Shown here piece after piece: positions 23,330 through 34,889 of a stretch of 64,000 nucleotides of DNA; the stretch's first letter is position 1; the number at the start of each line of letters is the position of its first letter. This DNA comes from Thereva unica. Lineage: Eukaryota; Arthropoda; Insecta; Diptera; Therevidae. The stretch lies in NCBI GenBank assembly GCA_949987705.1, contig OX465281.1, forward strand, positions 171,382,516 through 171,446,515, written 5' to 3'. The notes beneath the pieces are model-generated. The model saw only the letters and a list, made by a program, of their open reading frames with translations, searched no databases and had not been told where the DNA came from. Made by a program: the position numbers and the translations under genes.

Positions 23330-24864
23330 TCAACACCCGGGCCCCATCCAAGACGGAAATAGTAACCGCAGTTCATGCGATGGCCAATGGTAAAGCAGCT
23401 GGAAAAGATGGCATCCCGCCAGAATTGTTGAAAGCCGACTCAAGCCTCATAGCAGATGCGCTTCAGCCAATCCTCGAATTAGCATGGAACACCTGTACCT
23501 TTCCGGAGGATTGGACGGAAGGTATCATAGTCAAAATACCCAAAAAGGGGGATCTAACAATATGCGACAACTGGAGAGGCATCTGTCTATTATCTGCTGT
23601 GGGTAAAATCTTGTCCCACACTATACTATCAAGAATAAGAGAGGCAGTAGATCAAACGCTTAGAAGGCAGCAGGCCGGATTCAGGAAGGGCCGTTCATGT
23701 ATAGATCACATCAACACCTTAAGAATAATAGTGGAACAGTCTACTGAATTCCGATCCCCGCTTTACCTTGCTTTCGTAGATTATGAGAAAGCGTTCGACT
23801 CGGTTAATAGGAGCTTTATATGGCAGGCATTACGGCGACGTGGACTGCCGGATAAGATAATAGAATTGATAAAAGCCCTATACAACAATTCCAAATGCAG
23901 AGTTCTCCATAACGGAAAATTATCCGACAGCTTTGAGGTGAGTTCAGGAGTACGAAAAGGATGCTTACTATCCCCATTACTATTTCTTATAGTAATAAAT
24001 GACATTCTTGTTGGCGCTCTAGATAGTAGAACAGGCGGCATACAGTGCGGTTTGCTAGATCGCCTTAATTACCTCGACTACGCAGATGATATCTGTTTGC
24101 TGGCCCACAGACATCAGGAGCTAAAAAACATGTTAAACAATTTGGCAACAGAAAGTAGTCTAGCAGGCTTAAGGCTAAACGAATAAAACCAAAGAAATGC
24201 GGATAAATGCAAACACACTTGAACGAACTGCGCTGAATAACCGGGACGTGGAACTGGTAGATAAATTCTGCTACCTCGGTAGTATTATTACCGAAAATGG
24301 TGGTGCAGAAGAAGACGTCAGTTCCAGAATAAATAAAGCACGAAGCGCATATGCATGCTTGTTCCGCATATGGAGATCAACGGAGATCTCAACCAACACC
24401 AAATTGCGGCTGTTCAACTCCAACGTTAAGGCAGTTCTTTTATACGGTTGCGAAACATGGAAAGTCACCCAATTTATCACAGGGCGCCTACAAGTCTTCA
24501 TAAACAGATGCCTACGTCGTATCCTAAAAATCCGCTGGCAAGATAGAATTTCAAATGAAGAGCTATGGCGCCGTGCCGGCCAAGAAAGGATAGACGACCA
24601 AATCAGGCGAAGAAAATGGAATTGGGTTGGCCACACCTTGCGACGCGATAACGAAAATCTAGCCAAACAGGCCCTTGACTGGAACCCGAGAGGATCCCGT
24701 CGAGTTGGAAGACCTAGAACAACGTGGAGGAGAACCCTACTAGCAGAGGCCGCAACTACTGGGAGATCCTGGTCAGAGCTAAGAGCTGTCGCGCAAAACA
24801 GAGTCCGCTGGAGGGCAACTGTTTCCGCCCTATGTCCCACGAGGGATTAAGGGGCACATAGATA
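23330..24864 (+). mobile_element. 5'-truncated non-LTR retrotransposon insertion
   Basis: The insert is flanked by a 14-bp direct repeat, GAGATTAGCCCGAA (23316-23329 and 24865-24878), the mark of target-primed reverse transcription. It starts inside the RT ORF and ends about 15 bp after its stop, in a short ATAGATA tail and no poly(A). The host sequence is another dispersed repeat, which continues on both sides. A second copy lies at 57533-60144 on the minus strand. Confidence 0.85.
23380..24850 (+). pseudogene. Reverse transcriptase of non-LTR element, one frameshift
   Basis: The first 268 codons cover the RT: GKAAGKDGIPPELLKADSSL, NWRGICLLSAVGKILS, QQAGFRKGRSCIDHI, FVDYEKAFDSVNR (motif A), SSGVRKGCLLSPLLF and LDYADDICLLAH (YADD active site). 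A one-base frameshift at about 24185 joins it to a 217-aa C-terminal part with LVDKFCYLGSIITENGG, LLYGCETWKVT and GRPRTTWRRTL. This domain style is common in RTE/CR1-related elements of invertebrates; I do not assign the clade. The 5' part, including any endonuclease, is absent. Confidence 0.88.
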
Positions 24865-24878
24865 GAGATTAGCCCGAA

Positions 24879-26060
24879 CAAACAAACAGACAGACATACA
24901 GACAGACAAAAATTTTAAAAATGCGTGATTTCGTTTTAAAATCATGTAAATAACCACATAAAATTAAAAAAGCATAATGATTTTGAAATCACAGACAGAC
25001 ATTCCAATTATATTTATATAGATTACAACCAATAAATATCCTTCATAGCCTGAATGACGAAAGCCAAAAAGTGGAGGTAATTTTTAAAAGAATCAAAGTT
25101 CCAGAAGAGGTAGTATTTGCAAGGCCAATAATAAATATCCACGTCTGCCATTCAAAAACTTATTCTACTATCGGATCACAATGAAAAACTGATACGATAG
25201 TCGGAAAAAAAACGATAGTCGGAAAAAAATATCCCTGATAGAGTACTAACTTTTTTTATCATCGCAATGGTAGACCCGAAAGAACTCTATTTAAATATCC
25301 ATTGTTGTATTTAGATAAAGCTCTGTGAGGTCTACTATTGGAATGAAAGATCGATAACCATATGAACTTAGGAAAACAAAATTATATTTTGAAATCACAC
25401 ACAGAAACGCCTTTTATATTTATATAGAAGATAGATTGGAATGATGCCACTCAGGTTATAGTATTTTACTTATCATATTCTTTCGTTTGATACCTATATC
25501 GGGTGGGTTGTAAAGAAAAAGTAATCCGCCATTTTGTATTGGTCGCCATTTTGAATTTGGAATGACACCAAATAGGTAATTGTACTGTACTTATCATCCC
25601 CTTTTATTTGACACCCATGTCGGGGGTCGGGGGGCCCAATTGAAAAATTCGGCCGCCATCTTGGAACCGCCATCTTGATTTATTTACAAAGTGGTCTTAT
25701 TGCATTGTCACGCGAAATATACATTTAGGCAAAATTTCAAGTTGATCGGTTATATAAAAGTGGGTCAAAATCAATTTTCAAGATTTGTCTATATATAAAC
25801 ATCCATACATACATACAGGTACAGCTAATATATAGTGCATATAAATAGCCTAAAACATGCCCGCCAAAATACTGAATCTTGCAGTGAAAGTCCCATGCCA
25901 ATCGGATTAGCCGTTTCCGATAGCACCAACAAACAGACAGACAGACATACAGACAGACAAAAATTTTAAAAATGCGTGATTTCATTTTAAAATCATGTAA
26001 ATCACTATATAAACTTAAAAAACACAATTATTTTGAAATCACAGACAGACACTCCAATTA
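24879..26060. repeat. Dispersed repeat with satellite relics
   Basis: Two or three partial copies of a repeat with AATCGGATTAGCCGTTTCCG, an ACAGACAGACATACAGACAG run, AAAATGCGTGATTTC, and an end ATTATATTTATATAGATT (near 25010, 25400, and split at 26060/32025). Its complement starts TCTATATAAATATAA, so it may be the 5' end of a further Helitron lineage. At 25440-25680 it carries two diverged relatives of the 128-bp monomer (TTTGATACCTATATCGGG, TTTGACACCCATGTCGGG, GGCCGCCATCTTGG). Confidence 0.55.
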
Positions 26061-28977
26061 TCTATATCTATAAAAATCTCGTGTCACAGTGTTTGTTACC
26101 GTACTCCTCCGAAACGGGTTGACCAATTTGCATGAAATTTTTTGTGTATATTTGGTAGGTCTGAGAATAGGTCGTAGGCTATTTTTTATACCTTTAACCA
26201 AAAAAACAGCTGCAAAATCCAAACAAAAATGGTAATTTTAGGAATTTTGACTTCATTTTAGTTTCAATAGCTTCATGGCCTACCTATTGTTTGACAAATG
26301 TAAAATTGTCATTAAATTGAATCATTACATTTAATGAAAATTTCAAATTTACGCAGCTGTCAAACAATAGGTAGGCCATGACGCTATTGAAACTAAAATG
26401 ATCCATGGCGGCCGTCTCAAGAGGGCGGTGTACCACTTTCTTCACAACCACCTCGACATGGGTATCAAATGAAAGGGTATGATAAGTAGAATACAATAAG
26501 CAATGTAGTATACAAAATATATCTTTAGATCCATGGCGGCCGTCTCAAGAGGGCGGGGTACCACTTTCTTCACAACCACCTCGACATGGGTATCAAATGA
26601 AAGGGTATGATAAAGTAGAATACAATAAGCAATGTAGTATACAAAATATATCTTTAGATCCATGGCGGCCGTCTCAAGAGGCCGGATTACCACTTTCTTC
26701 ACAACCACCTCAACATGGGTATCAAATGAAAGGGTATGTTAAGGAGAATACAATAAGCAATGTAGTATACAAAATATATCTTTAGATCCATGGCGGCCGT
26801 CTCAAGAGGGCGGGGTACCACTTTCTTCACAACCACCTCGACATGGGTATCAAATGAAAGGGTATGATAAGTACAATACAATAAGCAATGTAGTATACAA
26901 AATATATCTTTAGATCCATGGCGGCCGTCTCAAGAGGCCGAATTACGACTTTCTTCACAACCACCTCGACATGGGTATCAAATGAAAGGGTATGATAAGT
27001 AGAATACAATAAGCAATGTAGTATACAAAATATATCTTTAGATCCATGGCGGCCGTCTCAAGAGGGCGGGGTACCACTTTCTTCACAACCACCTCGACAT
27101 GGGTATCAAATGAAAGGGTATGATAAGTAGAATACAATAAGCAATGTAGTATACAAAATATATCTTTAGATTCATGGCGGCCGTCTCAAGAGGCCGGATT
27201 ACCACTTTCTTCACAACCACCTCAACATGGGTATCAAATGAAAGGGTATGTTAAGGAGAATACAATAAGCAATGTAGTATACAAAATATATCTTTAGATC
27301 CATGGCGGCCGTCTCAAGAGGGCGGGGTACCACTTTCTTCACAACCACCTCGACATGGGTATCAAATGAAAGGGTATGATAAGTAGAATACAATAAGCAA
27401 TGTAGTATACAAAATATATCTTTAGATCCATGGCGGCCGTCTCAAGAGGGCGGGGTACCACTTTCTTCACAACCACCTCGACATGGGTATCAAATGAAAG
27501 GGTATGTTAAAGAGAATACAATAAGCAATGTAGTATACAAAATATATCTTTAGATCCATGGCGGCCGTCTCAAGAGGGCGGGGTACCACTTTCTTCACAA
27601 CCACCTCGACATGGGTATCAAATGAAAGGGTATGATAAGTAGAATACAATAAGCAATGTAGTATACAAAATATATCTTTAGATCCATGGCGGCCGTCTCA
27701 AAAGGCCGGATTACCACTTTCTTCACAACCACCTCAACATGGGTATCAAATGAAAGGGTATGTTAAGGAGAATACAATAAGCAATGTAGTATACAAAATA
27801 TATCTTTAGATCCATGGCGGCCGTCTCAAGAGGGCGGGGTACCACTTTCTTCACAACCACCTCGACATGGGTATCAAATGAAAGGGTATGATAAGTAGAA
27901 TACAATAAGCAATGTAGTATACAAAATATATCTTTAGATCCATGGCGGCCGTCTCAAGAGGCCGGATTACCACTTTCTTCACAACCACCTCAACATGGGT
28001 ATCAAATGAAAGGGTATGTTAAGGAGAATACAATAAGCAATGTAGTATACAAAATATATCTTTAGATCCATGGCGGCCGTCTCAAGAGGGCGGGGTACCA
28101 CTTTCTTCACAACCACCTCGACATGGGTATCAAATGAAAGGGTATGATAAGTAGAATACAATAAGCAATGTAGTATACAAAATATATCTTTAGATCCATG
28201 GCGGCCGTCTCAAGAGGCCGAATTACCACTTTCTTCACAACCACCTCGACATGGGTATCAAATGAAAGGGTATGATAAGTAGAATACAATAAGCAATGTA
28301 GTATACAAAATATATCTTTAGATCCATGGCGGCCGTCTCAAGAGGGCGGGGTACCACTTTCTTCACAACCACCTCGACATGGGTATCAAATGAAAGGGTA
28401 TGTTAAGGAGAATACAATAAGCAATGTAGTATACAAAATATATCTTTAGATCCATGGCGGCCGTCTCAAGAGGGCGGTGTACCACTTTCTTCACAACCAC
28501 CTCGACATGGGTATCAAATGAAAGGGTATGATAAGTAGAATACAATAAGCAATGTAGTATACAAAATATATCTTTAGATCCATGGCGGCCGTCTCAAGAG
28601 GCCGGATTACCACTTTCTTCACAACCACCTCAACATGGGTATCAAATGAAAGGGTATGTTAAGGAGAATACAATAAGCAATGTAGTATACAAAATATATC
28701 TTTAGATCCATGGCGGCCGTCTAAAGAGGCCGGATTACCAGTTTCTTCACAATCCCCTCAACATGGGTATCAAATGAAAGGGTATGATAAGTAGAATACA
28801 ATAAGCAATATAGTAGACTCAATATACCGATTCATGGCGGCCGACGCAAGACCCATGTTCTTGGAGGCATTTCATCTGTGTAAAATTCATATCTCGAAAA
28901 ATATTAAGTCAATGGATGGTTTTTATTGTTTACTATTGGCTTATGGGTGCAGCGTAGGCGCACCGGGTCCCAGCTAG
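26061..28977 (+). mobile_element. Satellite-bearing Helitron E1
   Basis: It starts TCTATATCTATAAAAAT after A and ends CCCAGCTAG before T, with the GGTGC...GCACC hairpin. The length of 2,917 bp is about one monomer less than copies A, B and E2. It differs from them by point changes, such as TTAAGGAGAATAC replacing TTAAGTACAATAC, so it is an older or separately homogenised sibling. It carries the 145-bp MITE at 26255-26399. It is non-coding. Confidence 0.85.
26400..28830. repeat. 128-bp satellite array in Helitron E1
   Basis: About 19 monomers of 128 bp, again mostly alternating GCGGGGTACC and CCGGATTACC types in 256-bp dimers. Confidence 0.88.
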
Positions 28978-28981
28978 TTTA

Positions 28982-31900
28982 TCTATATCTATAAAAATCT
29001 CGTGTCACAGTGTTTGTTACCGTACTCCTCCGAAACGGATTGACCAATTTGCATGAAATTTTTTGTGTATATTTGGTAGGTCTGAGAATAGGTCGTAGGC
29101 TATTTTTTATACCTTGAACCAAAAAAAAAAGCTGCAAAATCCAAACAAAAATGGTAATTTTAGGAATTTTCACTTCATTTTAGTTTCAATAGCTTCATGG
29201 CCTACCTATTGTTTGACAAATGTAAAATTGTCATTAAATTGAATCATTACATTTAATGAAAATTTCAAATTTACGCAGCTGTCAAACAATAGGTAGGCCA
29301 TGACGCTATTGAAACTAAAATGATCCATGGCGGCCGTCTCAAGAAGGCGGTGTACCACTTTCTTCACAACCACCTCGACATGGGTATCAAATGAAAGGGT
29401 ATGATAAGTAGAATACAATAAGCAATGTAGTATACAAAATATATCTTTAGATCCATGGCGGCCGTCTCAAGAGGCCGGATTACCACTTTCTTCACAACCA
29501 CCTCAACATGGGTATCAAATGAAAGGGTATGTTAAGTACAATACAATAAGCAATGTAGTATACAAAATATATCTTTAGATCCATGGCGGCCGTCTCAAGA
29601 GGCCATTACCACTTTCTTCACAACCACCTCAACATGGGTATCAAATGAAAGGGTATGTTAAGTACAATACAATAAGCAATGTAGTATACAAAATATATCT
29701 TTAAATCCATGGCGGCCGTCTCAAGAGGGCGGGGTACCACTTTCTTCACAACCACCTCGACATGGGTATCAAATGAAAGGGTATGATAAGTAGAATACAA
29801 TAAGCAATGTAGTATACAAAATATATCTTTAGATCCATGGCGGTCGTCTCAAGAGGCCGGATTACCACTTTCTTCACAACCACCTCAACATGGGTATCAA
29901 ATGAAAGGGTATGTTAAGTACAATACAATAAGCAATGTAGTATACAAAATATATCTTTAGATCCATGGCGGCCGTCTCAAGAGGGCGGGGTACCACTTTC
30001 TTCACAACCACCTCGACATGGGTATCAAATGAAAGGGTATGATAAGTAGAATACAATAAGCAATGTAGTATACAAAATATATCTTTAGATCCATGGCGGC
30101 CGTCTCAAGAGGCCGGATTACCACTTTCTTCACAACCACCTCAACATGGGTATCAAATGAAAGGGTATGTTAAGTACAATACAATAAGCAATGTAGTATA
30201 CAAAATATATCTTTAGATCCATGGCGGCCGTCTCAAGAGGCCGGATTACCACTTTCTTCACAACCACCTCAACATGGGTATCAAATGAAAGGGTATGTTA
30301 AGTACAATACAATAAGCAATGTAGTATACAAAATATATCTTTAAATCCATGGCGACCGTCTCAAGAGGGCGGGGTACCACTTTCTTCACAACCACCTCGA
30401 CATGGGTATCAAATGAAAGGGTATGATAAGTAGAATACAATAAGCAATGTAGTATACAAAATATATCTTTAGATCCATGGCGGTCGTCTCAAGAGGCCGG
30501 ATTACCACTTTCTTCACAACCACCTCAACATGGGTATCAAATGAAAGGGTATGTTAAGTACAATACAATAAGCAATGTAGTATACAAAATATATCTTTAG
30601 ATCCATGGCGGCCGTCTCAAGAGGGCGGGGTACCACTTTCTTCACAACCACCTCGACATGGGTATCAAATGAAAGGGTATGATAAGTAGAATACAATAAG
30701 CAATGTAGTATACAAAATATATCTTTAGATCCATGGCGGCCGTCTCAAGAGGCCGGATTACCACTTTCTTCACAACCACCTCAACATGGGTATCAAATGA
30801 AAGGGTATGTTAAGTACAATACAATAAGCAATGTAGTATACAAAATATATCTTTAAATCCATGGCGGCCGTCTCAAGAGGGCGGGGTACCACTTTCTTCA
30901 CAACCACCTCGACATGGGTATCAAATGAAAGGGTATGATAAGTAGAATACAATAAGCAATGTAGTATACAAAATATATCTTTAGATCCATGGCGGCCGTC
31001 TCAAGAGGCCGGATTACCACTTTCTTCACAACCACCTCAACATGGGTATCAAATGAAAGGGTATGTTAAGCACAATACAATAAGCAATGTAGTATACAAA
31101 ATATATCTTTAGATCCATGGCGGCCGTCTCAAGAGGGCGGGGTACCACTTTCTTCACAACCACCTCGACATGGGTATCAAATGAAAGGATATGATAAGTA
31201 GAATACAATAAGCAATGTAGTATACAAAATATATCTTTAGATCCATGGCGGCCGTCTCAAGAGGGCGGGGTACCACTTTCTTCACAACCACCTCGACATG
31301 GGTATCAAATGAAAGGGTATGATAAGTAGAATACAATAAGCAATGTAGTATACAAAATATATCTTTAGATCCATGGCGGCCGTCTCAAGAGGCCGGATTA
31401 CCATTTTCTTCACAACCACCTCAACATGGGTATCAAATGAAAGGGTATGTTAAGCACAATACAATAAGCAATGTAGTATACAAAATATATCTTTAGATCC
31501 ATGGCGGCCGTCTCAAGAGGGCGGGGTACCACTTTCTTCACAACCACCTCGACATGGGTATCAAATGAAAGGATATGATAAGTAGAATACAATAAGCAAT
31601 GTAGTATACAAAATATATCTTTAGATCCATGGCGGCCGTCTCAAGAGGCCGAATTACCACTTTCTTCACAACCACCTCGACATGGGTATCAAATGAAAGG
31701 GTATGATAAGTAGAATACAATAAGCAATGTAGTATACAAAATATATCTTTAGATTCATGGCGGCCGTCTAAAGAGGCCGGATTACCATTTTCTTCACAAC
31801 CCCCTCAACATGGGTATCAAATTAAAGGGTATGATAAGTAGAATACAATAAGCAATGTAGTATACTCAATATACCGATTAATGGCGGCCGACGCAAGACC

Positions 31901-32024
31901 CATGTTCTTTGAGGCATTTCATCTGTGTAAAATTCATATCTCGAAATATATTAAGTCAATGGATGGTTTTTATTGTTTACTATTGACTTATGGGTGCAGC
32001 GTAGGCGCACCGGGTCCCAGCTAG
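28982..32024 (+). mobile_element. Satellite-bearing Helitron E2, twin of copy B
   Basis: Ends as in E1; 3,043 bp. Every landmark I compared lies exactly 24,080 bp from its partner in copy B, and the sequences I compared side by side were identical, including odd variants (CGGTCGTCTC, GGCGACCGTC, GAGGCCATTACC). Only TTTA separates it from E1. The sequence right of it, TATTTATATAGATTAG, is what follows CCAATTA at the related unoccupied site at 25011, which confirms insertion between A and T. Confidence 0.87.
29322..31880. repeat. 128-bp satellite array in Helitron E2
   Basis: About 20 monomers, collinear with the array of copy B, with the same order of variants. Confidence 0.9.
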
Positions 32025-32361
32025 TATTTATATAGATTAGAATTAATTTGCTTATTGTTTTTTCTTTTTTTGATTTTTAAGAAACTTAAAATATTTTTCT
32101 GTGCTTATCTTCAAGGTGTGAGTTACGTAAGTTTTTATTTACATTTTAATAAAAAGTAGTGTGGTGTAGTTGAAGAAAGTTAGGTAACTTAATATATTTC
32201 CCTGCCTACGATAGATCCAAGGTATTACAGTAATGGTAAATACTAGTGGTAAATTAGATAATAGATTTTGGTTGGTTTATTCAATTTAAAAAGCTCCATC
32301 TTTTGTTCTTGTTTTTTTGTAATCTTTTCCAAAACTAAAGTTCACTTTGCTGTTCGAGATA
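32025..32361. other. Unassigned AT-rich sequence
   Basis: The end of the interrupted dispersed repeat (TATTTATATAGA) followed by non-coding sequence. Nothing further is seen. Confidence 0.4.
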
Positions 32362-33313
32362 TGGGCGATTCTCCAGAACCTTTAACTTGAGCTAATTGGA
32401 AAAATGAAATTTCAAATTGATAGCACAACCGTGCCATGATATTTTTTGTGTTTCTTACTTCATAAATAAATGTTTTCTGATGTAGAACATTAAAAAATTC
32501 AATGCGCATATTTTTTTTATGAAAACATAACATGACATGGTTACAATTTTGACATTTCAAATTCGGATGGTTACAATTTTGACATTCGCTTAAATTACTT
32601 TTTTTTTAAGATTCATGAAACAATTTAAGCGAAGGAAACGTTACATATGACTTAACTAGTTACAATAGGTCATAAGAAATTTTACGGGGATGAATTTAAT
32701 GTAATATGAGCAAATTAATTGCAGTTACAACTTTGACATTTAAATGTAACCTACGTTCACGTTAGCCAGTTTTGCCCAAAAATCAACCAATTTCAACTTA
32801 TCTTTTTCACAAAATGTATGCACATGTTCGTTAGTGTCTGAACAATAAGTGCTTTTAAAAAATTTTATGATAAAATGAGACAATTTGGAGTACTTCGACT
32901 TACCATGCGGGTTACAACTTTGACGTCAAAACCTAGGGACAAACTTCAGAGTTGTTTTTTTGGAAAATATAGCGATTTGACACTGCACCGAACACAACTG
33001 CATTTTTCCTTAAGAATTAAACTACAACTTTTCACTTTTCACTATTTGTTTCAACGCTTCCTATCACAAATATAAATAGTTTTTCATTCAGATTAGCGCT
33101 AAAGACAGGCCGAAAAGTGACAGGTAACGGAACATTTTTTCAAATTTCATTGAAAAATATCGTTTTAAATGACTTCGTACTTATATCTCATTGCTCATTA
33201 ATAATTTCTTAACATTATCGATAGCTTCTTTTATTTTTAATCTTCCTACAAAAATTGTAATTCATAAAAATTTTGAAGCGACAAGCAGGTTAAAAGTTCC
33301 GGAGAATCGCCCA
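32362..33313. mobile_element. Non-autonomous TIR transposon, copy 2
   Basis: Same family as 8001-8934: TGGGCGATTCTCCAGAACC at the left and its complement at the right, with TA on both sides (32360-32361 and 33314-33315). The 952 bp are collinear with copy 1, with small indels (an extra TTTTT near 32952, a duplicated CTTTTCA near 33030). No coding capacity. Confidence 0.8.
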
Positions 33314-33315
33314 TA

Positions 33316-33859
33316 TACTGATTGGGAAGACTAGTAAAAAAAGATTGCAAAGTTTTACCAATATGGAAAATTTTAAATGTCGGAAAGAAATAAAATTAAC
33401 ATTCAGGGTGAATAAAACAGTAGATTCTATGTTGCAAAAAGAAATGTCTGAGGAAGCTCGGCAGTGGTCAGAGATTTTAAGGCTAGCTCAAAAGGATTTT
33501 TGATGGATTTACGAAATGTTGTTCCTTTTCAGGAGTTTATTTAAAAAAAAAATAAATAAATTGTTACCAAATTAGAAGTGCCATGTGTATTTCCCGTCCT
33601 TGCGATCCAGATGAAAGAATCTCTTTATTAAATGTTTCTGATGGTGCGCAAATTTGCCTACTGCACCGGGCGCAAAACAACCACGCGCCGGACCTGTTCA
33701 AACAACTTAAAAAGGAACGATTTCTGAAAATAGTATAGTGTAAGGACGGAGAATGTAAAATGAAATACCCAAGATAGAAGTCATATTTATTCTGTAAATA
33801 AAAATTGTTATAATCTGATTATTCCCAAAATTTTAAAGCTTTTTAACATCTATGTAGTT
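33316..33859. other. Unassigned; weak transposase-like traces
   Basis: A stretch reading EMSEEARQWSEILRLAQKD near 33435-33500 hints at a decayed transposase, but no family is certain. No intact ORF. Confidence 0.25.
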
Positions 33860-34846
33860 ATGGAGAATTATCCCTTTTTATGTATGTGCTATAGGAGTCA
33901 TAAGAAAGCATACCCTGGTGGTAGATTGATCGATCTCGCAAGCTCAAACTCAATGGTAGTAAGTTCAACAATCCTCCCACACAAAAATATCCATAAGAGT
34001 ATGTGGTATTCACCAGACGGGGTAACTAATAATCAAATTGACCACGTCCTAATTGAGAGAAGAGGGACCACGAGTATACGGGACGTAAGGACAATAGGAG
34101 GAGCTTGTGTGGAGAACCCGGATAGCAAACAAAACGCATGGACGGTAAAGTCAGTCAAAATACGATATAATAAGCGAAAACTGGAAATAAGAAGAAACGT
34201 CGACCAGCATGCTGTTGTACAAAACTTGAGGGAGAGACAGAAGAACAGCCCAACATCATCGAAAAATGGGAGTAAGTTAAAAACAGTAGAAGCATTATGC
34301 TGGGCCTCCAGACAGACTAGAATTGACTGGTTTGATAAGGACTGTAGAGCCGCAATTGAAGATTGACCAGGGACCAGAGCCACCGGGAGTACATCGCAAA
34401 ACCAACAAGAACAAAAATTGAAGGAAAATAAAAGGCTTAGCAGAAATAGGAAGAGAGAATATCTAAACAGGAGGATCTTACCGATACAGGAAGACTTCAA
34501 TGAAGGGGGGATTAAACAAGTGTATAAAAGAACTTGCCAGATCGCCAATAAGTTTCAGCCCAGAACGGATATCTGCAAAGACAGATGAGAACCTATTAGC
34601 AGACCCTGATAAGGTAAAAGCAAGGCGAAGAGAATATTTCCAGAACTTATCCAATCCAGCTCCAACGCTAAACGAGGATCGACAGACAGAGGTATGTGAA
34701 ACTCCTCAAAATAATACCCCAATAGAACCACCAACACTGGATGAAGTACGTGAAGCTATAAAAAGACAAAAAAGGAACAAATCCCCAGGCGCCGATGGAA
34801 TAGCAGCTGAGCTGCTAAAGGAAGGAGAACCACAACTATTACCAAC
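33860..34846 (+). pseudogene. Non-LTR retrotransposon: endonuclease end and RT start
   Basis: The first ORF gives GRLIDLASSNSMVVSSTI, MWYSPDGVTNNQIDHVLIER and DVRTIGG, the C-terminal half of an apurinic-type endonuclease as found fused to RT in craniofacial-development-protein-2-like elements. After a frame change come WFDKDCRAAIED, RNRKREYLNRR, then DEVREAIKRQKRNKSPGADG and IAAELLKEG, the start of RT. The ORF is cut at 34846 by a 2,353-bp insert and resumes briefly at 37200 (PTLHELIQ). Frameshifts near 34365 and 34500. Confidence 0.75.
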
Positions 34847-34889
34847 CAGAGTGCCCAATTTGGATGCGGCCAGTAAAACTCAGCATACA

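Noticed and set aside
24271..24840. 189-aa minus-strand ORF opposite the RT C-terminal part (and its twin at 57543-58112)
   Set aside because: It is the antisense shadow of the conserved RT C-terminal region, preserved in both copies because the sense strand is homologous.
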